DNA from: Bacteroidota bacterium
GTDB taxonomy: Bacteria; Bacteroidota; Bacteroidia; Flavobacteriales; Flavobacteriaceae
Direction: 5' to 3'
DNA: 6,903 nucleotides
NCBI GenBank assembly: GCA_021793535.1
Contig: JAJYSO010000089.1
Coordinates: forward strand, 1 to 6,903
In this document: in pieces, positions 1 through 6,465 of the stretch
Layout: each line of letters starts with the position of its first letter
How positions within the stretch are numbered: position 1 is the stretch's first letter
Position numbers and translations under genes: made by a program
The notes under the pieces: model-generated
The model's input: the letters and a program-made list of their open reading frames with translations, nothing else
What the model was told of the DNA's origin: nothing
Database searches by the model: none

Positions 1-192
1 GCCGTGCACTTGCTTCCGGTGACGGGACAGACCCTGCCGCTAATCAGTGATGGAGGAACGTCGATTTGGATGACCTGTGCCGCTATTGGGATGGTGTTGG
101 GAGTGAGCATTAAAAAAGAAGAACAAGACAAAATAAAACAAGAAGAGGAGTTAGAAGATAATCCTTTGGAAATATTAAGTGAAGCCATATGA
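1..192 (+). CDS. ftsW: FtsW, peptidoglycan glycosyltransferase, C-terminal 63 residues (5' end outside window)
   Basis: The reading frame is open from base 1 to the TGA at 190-192, so only the C-terminus is seen. Near the start it carries LPVTGQTLPLIS followed by DGGTS, which matches the conserved PVxGxxLPxxSxGGxS periplasmic loop of SEDS-family proteins (FtsW, RodA). A last hydrophobic helix (WMTCAAIGMVLGVSI) and a charged, Glu/Lys-rich cytoplasmic tail of about 30 residues follow. FtsW polymerises lipid II into septal glycan strands with its partner class B PBP in the inner membrane. RodA shares the motif, but the position directly before murG in a dcw cluster identifies FtsW. The stop overlaps the murG start as ATGA, which suggests translational coupling. 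One oddity is Asp (codon 49-51) at the residue before GG, where Tyr or Met is usual. Confidence 0.93.
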   Translation, partial: AVHLLPVTGQTLPLISDGGTSIWMTCAAIGMVLGVSIKKEEQDKIKQEEELEDNPLEILSEAI

Positions 193-1301
193 AGCCGCTA
201 AAGATTATTTTATCGGGAGGAGGAACCGGGGGGCACATCTACCCGGCAGTGGCGATTGCTGATGAGTTGAAACGGCGGCATCCGACTGCCGAATTTTTGT
301 TTGTCGGAGCAAAGGATCGAATGGAGATGCAGAAAATACCCGAGGCCGGATATAAAGTGGTGGGCTTGCCCATTGCGGGCTTGCAAAGAAGGCTGACCCT
401 AAAGAATATCTGGGTGCCTTTTAAATTGATAAAAAGCCTTTGGGAGTCCAAGCGCATCCTTCGAACATTTCAACCTACAGTAGCTATTGGAACCGGAGGT
501 TATGCAAGTGCACCTTTATTAAGAACGGCGACGCGGATGGGAATCCCTTCTTTAATCCAAGAGCAGAATGCCTATCCTGGAAAAACCAATATGTGGTTGG
601 CCAAAGGCGCATCGAAAATCTGTGTGGCTTATCCACATATGGAAAAGTATTTTCCCAAGGACAAAATAGTCTGGACTGGAAATCCGATACGTCAGGCCCT
701 GTTGGAAGTGGATTCCAAAAGAGAACAAGCACTTGAAAAATTTCAATTGGAGCACGATAGGGTGACGGTCTTGGTTTTGGGTGGAAGTCTTGGTGCACGG
801 GCAATCAATGCCATAATGGCTAAATCCATAGCCTTTTTTCAGGCCCAAAACACGCAAGTAATCTGGCAATGTGGCCAGCTCTACTACGAGCAGTATAAAG
901 CCTATGATCAGCGAAAGCACGTACAGGTGGTTCCTTTTTTAAAGGAGATGGATCAAGCCTATGCAGCAGCTGATGTGATCATTTCCAGAGCGGGGGCTTT
1001 GGCCGTCAGCGAGCTTTGTGTAGTGGGGAAACCGGCTGTATTTATTCCTTCGCCGAATGTAGCGGAAGATCATCAGACTAAAAATGCCCTGGCGTTGACC
1101 CAACAAAGGGCGGCTCTTATGATTAAAGAAAGTGAATTGGAAGAGCAGTTTGAATCCAAGATCCAAGCTTTACTTAAAGATGAGGTGGAGCGTGATCTAT
1201 TGGGAAGAATGATCAAAGGGTTGGCAAAACCCAAGGCTACTTCGGCTATTGTAGATGCAGTGGAAGAACTTATTCAACTAAAAGAAACCAAAGCGGGATG
1301 A
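189..1301 (+). CDS. murG: MurG, UDP-GlcNAc:undecaprenyl-PP-MurNAc-pentapeptide GlcNAc transferase
   Basis: This 370-residue protein is close to the usual family length (about 355-370). It transfers GlcNAc from UDP-GlcNAc to lipid I, making lipid II on the cytoplasmic face of the membrane. It is a GT-B fold, family GT28 enzyme. Motifs seen in order are the N-terminal glycine loop GGGTGGH (10-16, including the conserved His16), GTGGYASAP (101-109), QEQNAYPGKTN (124-134), GNPIR (164-168), the second glycine loop GGSLGAR (198-204), the donor-binding SRAGALAVSEL (266-276) and EDHQTKNA (293-300), equivalent to the DRQQYWNA-type stretch of E. coli MurG. All key positions look intact. The ATG overlaps the ftsW stop and puts the first glycine loop at the normal distance from the N-terminus. 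The stop overlaps the next start (ftsQ), where murC would normally be. Confidence 0.98.
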   Translation: MKPLKIILSGGGTGGHIYPAVAIADELKRRHPTAEFLFVGAKDRMEMQKIPEAGYKVVGLPIAGLQRRLTLKNIWVPFKLIKSLWESKRILRTFQPTVAIGTGGYASAPLLRTATRMGIPSLIQEQNAYPGKTNMWLAKGASKICVAYPHMEKYFPKDKIVWTGNPIRQALLEVDSKREQALEKFQLEHDRVTVLVLGGSLGARAINAIMAKSIAFFQAQNTQVIWQCGQLYYEQYKAYDQRKHVQVVPFLKEMDQAYAAADVIISRAGALAVSELCVVGKPAVFIPSPNVAEDHQTKNALALTQQRAALMIKESELEEQFESKIQALLKDEVERDLLGRMIKGLAKPKATSAIVDAVEELIQLKETKAG

Positions 1302-2017
1302 AAAGAGGATGGCAATACATACAGCTTTTGATTTTACTGGTGACGGTGGTTTTGCTGTATAGCTTTTCCTCGGGAAGGAATAGTCATCGGAGCCGTCAAC
1401 AGATGGAGATCGCTATTCTTCATGAGCAAAACCTCTTTGTGACCGAAGATAAGATTCGCTCAATGGTAACGGGCCATACAGCGGAAGCAGAACAGGTCAT
1501 GGACAGTTTAGATTTATATCAGTTGGAAAAAAACTTGAAGACCTATGGGCTCATTGCGGATGCTGAGGTGTATGAAACTGTGACTAAGAATGTAGGAATT
1601 GAAATTACACAGCGCGAACCTTTGGCCCGGGTGATGGGTACGCCTTCTTATTATCTGGATACGGAGGGTGCCTTTATGCCGTTGTCCGACGTTTACACTG
1701 CGCGGGTTCCACTAGTGGGGGCTATGGATTCTTTAAGCTTGGCAAAACTTTTTCCGCTATTAAGGTATATCGAAGGGGATCCCTTTTTAAAGAAGCAGGT
1801 GGTCAGTATTGAAAAGGATAAGGCGGAAGATTATATTTTGAAGCTGCGGCAACTTGACTTTGAGGTTAATTTTGGGAACACGACAGCTATAGAGAAGAAG
1901 ATGAACAACTTTAAGGCTTTTTATAAAAAAGCAGAGAGGGATAGCTTATTAAAGCAGTATTCGCTCGTTAATTTAAAATATACGAATCAAGTAGTTTGCA
2001 CAAAAACAGAAGTATAG
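1298..2017 (+). CDS. ftsQ: FtsQ, cell division protein (bitopic membrane, POTRA domain)
   Basis: This 239-residue protein has a very short cytoplasmic N-terminus, one membrane helix (about residues 7-22, LLILLVTVVLL core) and then a periplasmic part. A POTRA-like domain covers roughly residues 36-108, from the strand with NLFVTEDKI to the strand ending in GIEITQREPLARV. A FtsQ-type beta domain follows to about residue 230, ending VNLKYTNQVV. FtsQ links early and late divisome proteins through FtsL, FtsB and the septal synthase. The overall sequence is weakly conserved, as is normal for FtsQ, so the call rests on the topology, the QREPLARV-type strand and the place between murG and ftsA. The ATG start overlaps the murG TGA (ATGA, 1298-1301). 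The tail ends two bases before ftsA. Confidence 0.93.
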   Translation: MKRGWQYIQLLILLVTVVLLYSFSSGRNSHRSRQQMEIAILHEQNLFVTEDKIRSMVTGHTAEAEQVMDSLDLYQLEKNLKTYGLIADAEVYETVTKNVGIEITQREPLARVMGTPSYYLDTEGAFMPLSDVYTARVPLVGAMDSLSLAKLFPLLRYIEGDPFLKKQVVSIEKDKAEDYILKLRQLDFEVNFGNTTAIEKKMNNFKAFYKKAERDSLLKQYSLVNLKYTNQVVCTKTEV

Positions 2018-2019
2018 TT

Positions 2020-3396
2020 ATGAAAAGTAATGAAATTGCAGTAGGTCTGGATATTGGTACGACCAAAATTGTGGCCATGATTGGCCGTGCCAATGAATAT
2101 GGAAAACTAGAGATTTTGGGAGTGGGTAAAACCAAGAGCCTGGGGGTGAGAAGAGGAGTGGTGAACAACATCACGCAAACCATTCAATCTATTCAAAAAG
2201 CTGTGGAGGAGGCCGAGTTGAACTCTGGACTTAAAATCAGTGAAGTAGTAGTGGGTATTGCCGGCCAACACATCAGAAGTCTTCAGCATAGTGATTACAT
2301 TACCCGACAGGATCCCGACAAAGTGATCGAAGAAGCAGATGTCGATGAATTGTGTGATCAGGTGCATAAATTGGTGATGTTGCCCGGAGAGGAGATTATT
2401 CATGTTTTGCCACAGGAGTTTAAAGTGGATGGGCAACCTGAAATTTTAGAACCCGTTGGGATGTATGGCGTTCGCTTGGAGGCCAACTTCCATGTGGTGG
2501 TAGGACAAATTTCTTCCATTCGCAACATTGGACGTTGTGTAAAAAGTGCGGGCCTTGATCTCTCTGGAGTAACTTTGCAGCCTTTAGCTTCTGCTAATGC
2601 CACGCTAAGCCATGAAGAGAAAGAAGCAGGGGTGGCCCTTATCGATATTGGGGGAGGAACCACAGACTTGGCAATTTTTAAGGACGGCATTATCCGGCAC
2701 ACGGCGGTTATCCCTTTTGGTGGAAATGTCATCACCGAAGACATTAAGGAAGGGTGTGCCATTATTGAGAAACAAGCAGAATTGTTAAAAGTGAAATTCG
2801 GATCGGCCTGGCCGGGAGAAAATAAGGATAATGAGATCGTTTCTATCCCTGGACTGCGCGGCCGAGAACCAAAAGAAATCTCCTTGAAGAGCTTGTCTAA
2901 AATCATACACTACAGGGTAGTGGAGATCATTGAGGAAGTTTTCTTGGAAATTAAGAATTACGGATATGACGAACAAAAGAAAAAGCTAATTGGTGGGATT
3001 GTGATCACTGGAGGCGGTGCGCAACTGAAACATCTTAAACAGTTAGTGGAATACATCACAGGTATGGATACACGAATTGGGTACCCCAATGAACATTTGG
3101 CAGGAGATACCGATGAAAAAGTAAAAGAGCCCTTGTATGCCACGGCAGTGGGGCTGGTATTGAACAGTCTCAACCGAAAAGAAAAAGGGATTTTGGCTGG
3201 TGACACAAAAGTGTTGAGAAAAAAGGCGACAATTTCCCAGCAGGAAGATGATCGAGAGCCTGTCTCCGAACAGGAAGAAGAGGCATTGCCATCGGAGGAA
3301 ATTATGGAAGCCAGACATCGAGCAAATCGCTATCGAAAAAATATTTTCGATAAGTGGTTTGATAAATTTAAAGAGTTTCTAGACAATGCAGAATAG
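2020..3396 (+). CDS. ftsA: FtsA, actin-like membrane anchor of the Z-ring
   Basis: The protein has 458 residues from the ATG at 2020. It is an actin/Hsp70-superfamily ATPase that tethers FtsZ to the inner membrane and recruits later divisome proteins. Visible are the phosphate-1 motif GLDIGTTKIVAMIG (9-22), the FtsA-specific 1C region (about 85-165), the phosphate-2 motif LIDIGGGTTDLAIF (207-220) and the adenosine motif IVITGGGAQLKHL (327-339). A charged, acidic linker (about 395-430) follows, then a basic amphipathic membrane-targeting helix (RYRKNIFDKWFDKFKEFL, 437-454). It is longer than E. coli FtsA (420), mainly through the linker, as is usual in Bacteroidota. An in-frame TTG at 1996 would add eight residues, but it lies inside ftsQ and precedes the conserved start region. 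The ATG two bases after the ftsQ stop fits better and implies coupling. Confidence 0.98.
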   Translation: MKSNEIAVGLDIGTTKIVAMIGRANEYGKLEILGVGKTKSLGVRRGVVNNITQTIQSIQKAVEEAELNSGLKISEVVVGIAGQHIRSLQHSDYITRQDPDKVIEEADVDELCDQVHKLVMLPGEEIIHVLPQEFKVDGQPEILEPVGMYGVRLEANFHVVVGQISSIRNIGRCVKSAGLDLSGVTLQPLASANATLSHEEKEAGVALIDIGGGTTDLAIFKDGIIRHTAVIPFGGNVITEDIKEGCAIIEKQAELLKVKFGSAWPGENKDNEIVSIPGLRGREPKEISLKSLSKIIHYRVVEIIEEVFLEIKNYGYDEQKKKLIGGIVITGGGAQLKHLKQLVEYITGMDTRIGYPNEHLAGDTDEKVKEPLYATAVGLVLNSLNRKEKGILAGDTKVLRKKATISQQEDDREPVSEQEEEALPSEEIMEARHRANRYRKNIFDKWFDKFKEFLDNAE

Positions 3397-3452
3397 AAGC
3401 CATAAGCGAATATAGAATATAAAATAACCTAACCCGGAAAAACTTAATTATT

Positions 3453-5429
3453 ATGAGCACGACAGAAATGGATATTCATTTTGATCTTCCCAAAAACAGA
3501 TCTAATGTTATTAAAGTAATTGGCGTAGGAGGAGGAGGCTCTAACGCTATTAATCACATGTTTAGTCAAGGAATTGACGGAGTTGATTTTGTAGTGTGTA
3601 ACACGGATGCTCAAGCTTTGGAAAATAGCCCTGTTCCTATCAAGGTACAATTGGGATTGAATTTGACAGAAGGTTTGGGTGCCGGAGCCAACCCCGAAGT
3701 AGGGGAGCAAGCCGCCTTGGAGAGTTTCGAGGACCTCAAGGATTTGTTAGACACCAACACAAAAATGGTCTTTATCACCGCGGGAATGGGGGGTGGAACG
3801 GGTACAGGTGCAGCCCCTATTATTGCTAAACAAGCTCGGGATATGGATATCTTAACCGTGGGTATTGTGACTATTCCCTTTAAATTTGAAGGAAAGGTCC
3901 GCAATAAGCAGGCACAGGTGGGGGTTGAAAAATTGCGCAGAAATGTGGATTCACTTGTGGTGATTGACAATGATAAATTACGTGAAGTCTACGGAAATCT
4001 CGGGTTTAAATCTGGTTTCTCTAAAGCGGACGAGGTGCTTTCTACAGCTGCAAGAGGAATTGCTGAGGTCATTACCAATCACTATACGCAAAATATCGAT
4101 CTTAGAGATGCTAAAACGGTATTGAGCAGTAGTGGGACCGCTATTATGGGGTCTGCTCAGGCCAGTGGTGAAAACAGGGCTCAAGATGCAATTCGAAAAG
4201 CCTTGGACTCTCCACTTTTGAACGACAACAAGATTACCGGTGCTAAGAATGTCCTCTTGTTGATCGTCTCCGGTTCCCAGGAAATTACCCTGGACGAGAT
4301 TGGCGAAATTAACGATCATATTCAGGATGAAGCTGGCCATAATGCCAACATCATCATGGGGGTAGGAGAAGATGAAAACCTGGGAGAATCCATTGCAGTT
4401 ACCATTATTGCCACGGGGTTTAATCCCGATCAGCAAGATGAGATTGTCAATACCGACTCCAAAAAGATTATTCACACCTTGGAAGAAGAGCAAACCTCTA
4501 CACATGACCTTAGCCCACAGTCGCCAGTTGTAAAAAGAACCTTGCAAAGGCCGGCTCAACCGCGTAGGACCGAAGATGCTTCTGCAAGGGACACCACACA
4601 CACTAATAGGGTTCATCATTTGGAAGAAGATCCGGCGGATGAGGAAGATTCCGTGCAGCGGGAAGATGATTACATCCCAACCACGGAGTTTCTAAAAGAT
4701 GTGGAAGTCAATTATCAAGAGGTTATCTATGATGAGGAGGATTTTGTGTTTATAGATCAATCGGATCAAGAGGAAGAGCTTTTTGAGATGGAGCAAAATA
4801 CAGCGGAATCCGAGGAGATTGAAGAGAATGAAATGTTGGTTTTTGATTTGCCTTTGGCCAGAAGTGATCAGCAGCAAAATGTTCAACAAAATAAAGCAGA
4901 AGGCAACACAGACAACAGTACAAAAGCATCCAGTTTTGAACAAATCGAACTGTTTCCAAATTCAGGCGAACAGGGAGAGACCCGCTATGACTTGCAAGAT
5001 TATATTGAAAAAGAAAGAGAGTTGACCGAAGCGCGACCTGATCATTATGGAGAACCCCGTTTAAAACAGGAGGAAAGCCAAAGGAGTCCATCGCAAGACG
5101 CTAGAGGAATAGCTGGAGAGCCCTCTTCGGAGGTTGAAGAGCAATCTCAAAAAATTGATCCCTTAACCAGTTCTATATCCGAGGGATTAGCAGCTAGAGC
5201 CTCTGAACGTCGGGCTCGCCTTAAAAAGTTCAATTATAAGTTTAGAAAGAATAGCAATATTGAAGAAATAGAAAGGCAACCGGCTTATAAACGTGCTGGA
5301 ATTGAACTAGATGGTGCTCGTTCGGATGCAGAAGAGGAAGGATGGTCCCGTTCAAGTGTTCAATTTGATGAAGATGGACAGCCGCGGATCAGTAAAAATA
5401 ATTCTTATTTGCATGATAATGTGGACTGA
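3453..5429 (+). CDS. ftsZ: FtsZ, tubulin-like division GTPase with long acidic linker
   Basis: This 658-residue protein polymerises with GTP into the Z-ring at midcell. The tubulin-like core spans about residues 18-340: GVGGGGSNAI (24-33), the signature GGGTGTG (113-119) and the catalytic T7 loop NIDLRDAKTVL (214-224), with Asp216 and Asp219 matching the catalytic pair of E. coli. Beyond the core lie about 250 residues of disordered, mostly acidic linker (rich in E/D at 389-460, Gln-rich at 473-480), then a basic patch RRARLKKFNYKFRKN (586-600). The IPAFLR-like peptide (QPAYKRAGIEL, 609-619) is not terminal; about 40 more residues end in NNSYLHDNVD, a flavobacterial hallmark. It is far longer than E. 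coli FtsZ (383). The ATG lies 56 bases after ftsA; a second in-frame ATG at 3468 is possible but shortens the usual N-terminus. No clear terminator follows. Confidence 0.99.
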   Translation: MSTTEMDIHFDLPKNRSNVIKVIGVGGGGSNAINHMFSQGIDGVDFVVCNTDAQALENSPVPIKVQLGLNLTEGLGAGANPEVGEQAALESFEDLKDLLDTNTKMVFITAGMGGGTGTGAAPIIAKQARDMDILTVGIVTIPFKFEGKVRNKQAQVGVEKLRRNVDSLVVIDNDKLREVYGNLGFKSGFSKADEVLSTAARGIAEVITNHYTQNIDLRDAKTVLSSSGTAIMGSAQASGENRAQDAIRKALDSPLLNDNKITGAKNVLLLIVSGSQEITLDEIGEINDHIQDEAGHNANIIMGVGEDENLGESIAVTIIATGFNPDQQDEIVNTDSKKIIHTLEEEQTSTHDLSPQSPVVKRTLQRPAQPRRTEDASARDTTHTNRVHHLEEDPADEEDSVQREDDYIPTTEFLKDVEVNYQEVIYDEEDFVFIDQSDQEEELFEMEQNTAESEEIEENEMLVFDLPLARSDQQQNVQQNKAEGNTDNSTKASSFEQIELFPNSGEQGETRYDLQDYIEKERELTEARPDHYGEPRLKQEESQRSPSQDARGIAGEPSSEVEEQSQKIDPLTSSISEGLAARASERRARLKKFNYKFRKNSNIEEIERQPAYKRAGIELDGARSDAEEEGWSRSSVQFDEDGQPRISKNNSYLHDNVD

Positions 5430-5488
5430 TTGGGGCACTCATAATTCATTATCAGGAATGAAAAAAAGAGTTGATTTTTAGATCATTT

Positions 5489-5524
5489 TTTGGATTAAAT
5501 ATTGAAATAGATTCCCTAAATTTG
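5489..5524 (+). promoter_or_regulatory. Putative Bacteroidetes-type promoter of the yqeY gene
   Basis: TAAATTTG at 5517-5524 matches the Bacteroidetes -7 consensus TAnnTTTG exactly. A TTTG at 5489-5492 could serve as the -33 element, but the 24-base spacing is longer than the usual 19-21, so this half is uncertain. Transcription would begin near 5530, just upstream of the ATG at 5542, giving a very short leader. The site lies in an AT-rich 94-base gap between ftsZ and the ATG-independent upstream region of the next gene, and would let that gene and the tRNA be expressed apart from the dcw operon. Confidence 0.45.
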
Positions 5525-5541
5525 TGGCTCAGAAATGTGAT

Positions 5542-5997
5542 ATGGATTTAGAACGAGAGGTAATGGACCAGCTAAAAGTGGCAATGAAGGCTAAAGACCA
5601 TAAGCGAATGGAAGCCCTTCGAGCCATTAAGAGCGCTATTTTAAATGCAAAAACGGCGAGTGAAAGACAGGAGTTTGATGAAGAGACACAGCTGAAGATT
5701 TTGCAAAGACTAGTGAAGCAGCGGTTGGATAGTATGCAGATTTACCAAGGCCAAAATCGAATGGATTTGGCTGAGGAAGAGGAACTGCAAGCTAAAATTA
5801 TCGCTGAGTTTTTACCCAAGCAATTGTCGGATGAAGAGATTGAGCAAAAAATAGAGGAGATTATTGCAAAAACTGGTGCCAGCAGTATGAAAGATATGGG
5901 AAAAGTGATGGGGCTGGCCTCTAAGGAGATGGCAGGAAAAGCGAATAACAAGACCATTTCGGTTTTGGTTCAGAAGAAATTACGCTCCGATTTGTAA
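5542..5997 (+). CDS. GatB/YqeY domain-containing protein
   Basis: This is a 151-residue, mostly helical soluble protein of the YqeY family (usual length about 147-150). Family features seen are the N-terminal MKAKDHKRMEALRAIKSAI (15-33), FLPKQLSDEEIEQKI (90-104) and SSMKDMGKVMG (114-124) before a conserved C-terminal helix. The fold resembles the tRNA-contacting C-terminal domain of the GatB subunit of the Glu-tRNA(Gln)/Asp-tRNA(Asn) amidotransferase, but stand-alone YqeY has no firmly established function, so a tRNA-related role is only inference. An in-frame GTG at 5524 would add six residues, yet it overlaps the best -7 promoter element and falls before the usual family start, so the ATG at 5542 is preferred. 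The gene follows ftsZ, an arrangement common in flavobacteria, and its stop lies 21 bases before a tRNA-Arg gene. Confidence 0.93.
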   Translation: MDLEREVMDQLKVAMKAKDHKRMEALRAIKSAILNAKTASERQEFDEETQLKILQRLVKQRLDSMQIYQGQNRMDLAEEEELQAKIIAEFLPKQLSDEEIEQKIEEIIAKTGASSMKDMGKVMGLASKEMAGKANNKTISVLVQKKLRSDL

Positions 5998-6018
5998 TAA
6001 AGAAAAAGAATAGTGAAT

Positions 6019-6092
6019 GGCCCCGTGGCGCAACTGAATAGCGCATCAGATTTCGGCTCTGAGGGTTGGGGGTTTGAATCCCTCCGGGGTCA
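6019..6092 (+). tRNA. tRNA-Arg, anticodon UCG (reads CGA)
   Basis: The 74 bases fold as a complete cloverleaf. The acceptor stem is 6019-6025 with 6085-6091 (one G-U at 2-71). The D stem GCGC/GCGC is 6028-6031 with 6041-6044, and the anticodon stem TCAGA/TCTGA is 6046-6050 with 6058-6062, perfectly paired. The loop TTTCGGC has anticodon TCG at 6053-6055. A five-base variable loop follows, then a T stem 6068-6072 with 6080-6084 (one G-U). The discriminator is A and CCA is not encoded. The arginine identity elements A20 and C35 are present. The elbow is unusual: the D loop AACTGAATA has A at position 19 and the T loop TTTGAAT has T at position 56, so the usual G19-C56 pair is A19-U56; position 15-48 is A-U. 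It lies 21 bases downstream of yqeY and may share its transcript. Confidence 0.96.
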
Positions 6093-6095
6093 CTT

Positions 6096-6130
6096 AAGGA
6101 GACACTACCTAATAGTTGTCTCCTTTTTTT
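6096..6130 (+). terminator. Intrinsic terminator after tRNA-Arg
   Basis: AAGGAGACA at 6096-6104 pairs perfectly with TGTCTCCTT at 6117-6125. Allowing one bulged T at 6116, CTA/TAG extends the stem to 12 pairs with a five-base loop CCTAA. A run of T to 6130 follows (seven T in total from 6124). It begins only four bases after the tRNA discriminator base and should end the yqeY/tRNA transcript. It has no T tract on the opposite strand, so it probably works in one direction only. Confidence 0.9.
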
Positions 6131-6174
6131 ATGCAAATAAAAGCCTATTAACCAAATTGTTAGAGTCTGGTCAT

Positions 6175-6261
6175 TTATCGTTCGATATTTGAAGTCAAAA
6201 ATTTTGGATTAACGTTAAGATTGTCTAAAAAACCAGCCCAAGGTATCTCTACACCGCTTTT
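6175..6261 (-). pseudogene. Possible decayed coding fragment (28 codons, no start)
   Basis: On the minus strand one frame is open for 28 codons, from just after a TAA to a TAA at 6175-6177, and reads with a protein-like composition (SGVEIPWAGFLDNLNVNP core). It has no start codon. The frame before it reads GKIELYKK and then stops after two more codons. The two join smoothly if one A is added to the A6 run near 6258-6263. This could be the remains of a small gene behind the 56-residue ORF, broken by a one-base deletion, or chance. I recognise no family, and 28 codons are too few to be sure. The whole gene-poor stretch from 6131 to 6281 otherwise shows only AT-rich sequence. Confidence 0.25.
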
Positions 6262-6281
6262 TTATACAGTTCGATTTTTCC

Positions 6282-6452
6282 TTAAGGTTTGCCTGTTTTT
6301 TCTTCCCTTTGTTTTTTATTATTTTTAGCCATGAGATAGAGGAAGTCCAATATTACAGTAGCCTCCTTATCGTCCACTTTAATGCCATTTTTTGCTAATA
6401 TCATAATTGTACGCTTAACTGAAACCTTTTTATCGGTAAAATTCATATCCAT
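6282..6452 (-). CDS. Small hypothetical protein (56 residues) linked to the recombinase
   Basis: An ATG at 6452 on the minus strand opens a 56-codon frame ending in TAA at 6282-6284. The start lies 13 bases after the recombinase stop, so the two are probably one transcript. The product is lysine-rich and appears to hold two short helices around a turn: VKRTIMILAKNGIKVDDKEA (12-31), then TVILDFLYLMAKNN (32-45), and a basic tail. The pattern of ILxxNGxxVxxxEAxxILDFLYxxA resembles small proteins I recall beside serine recombinases in Bacteroidota, but I cannot name a family or confirm this without a search. No membrane segment or cysteine is present. A second ATG at 6446 is an alternative start. 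Function is unknown; a DNA-binding or recombinase accessory role would be a guess from context and charge. Confidence 0.6.
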   Translation of the reverse strand: MDMNFTDKKVSVKRTIMILAKNGIKVDDKEATVILDFLYLMAKNNKKQREEKTGKP

Positions 6453-6465
6453 TGCTTTTTGCTTA

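Noticed and set aside
1996..2019. TTG start giving FtsA eight extra N-terminal residues
   Set aside because: It overlaps ftsQ, and the ATG at 2020 gives the usual FtsA N-terminus right before the conserved nucleotide-binding motif.
3978..4619. A 213-codon open frame on the minus strand opposite ftsZ
   Set aside because: It is fully antisense to the conserved FtsZ core and linker start, has no recognisable domain, and is explained by codon bias of the real gene. The other antisense frames opposite murG, ftsA and yqeY were dropped for the same reason.
5430..5516. Terminator for ftsZ in the gap before yqeY
   Set aside because: Only a five-pair TCATT/AATGA hairpin followed by A and not T was found; other possible stems are pure A/T.
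5524..5541. GTG start adding six residues to the YqeY protein
   Set aside because: It overlaps the TAAATTTG promoter element and lies before the usual family start; the ATG at 5542 fits better.
6230..6265. Minus-strand hairpin followed by GGTTTTTT as a terminator for the recombinase unit
   Set aside because: The stem is short and interrupted (GGT/ACC plus AGC/GCT with a four-base bulge), too weak to call.
6093..6287. CTTAAGG repeated at 6093-6099 and 6281-6287 as a possible attachment-site duplication
   Set aside because: Seven bases, half of them palindromic, are too short to tell from chance, and the flanks do not match.
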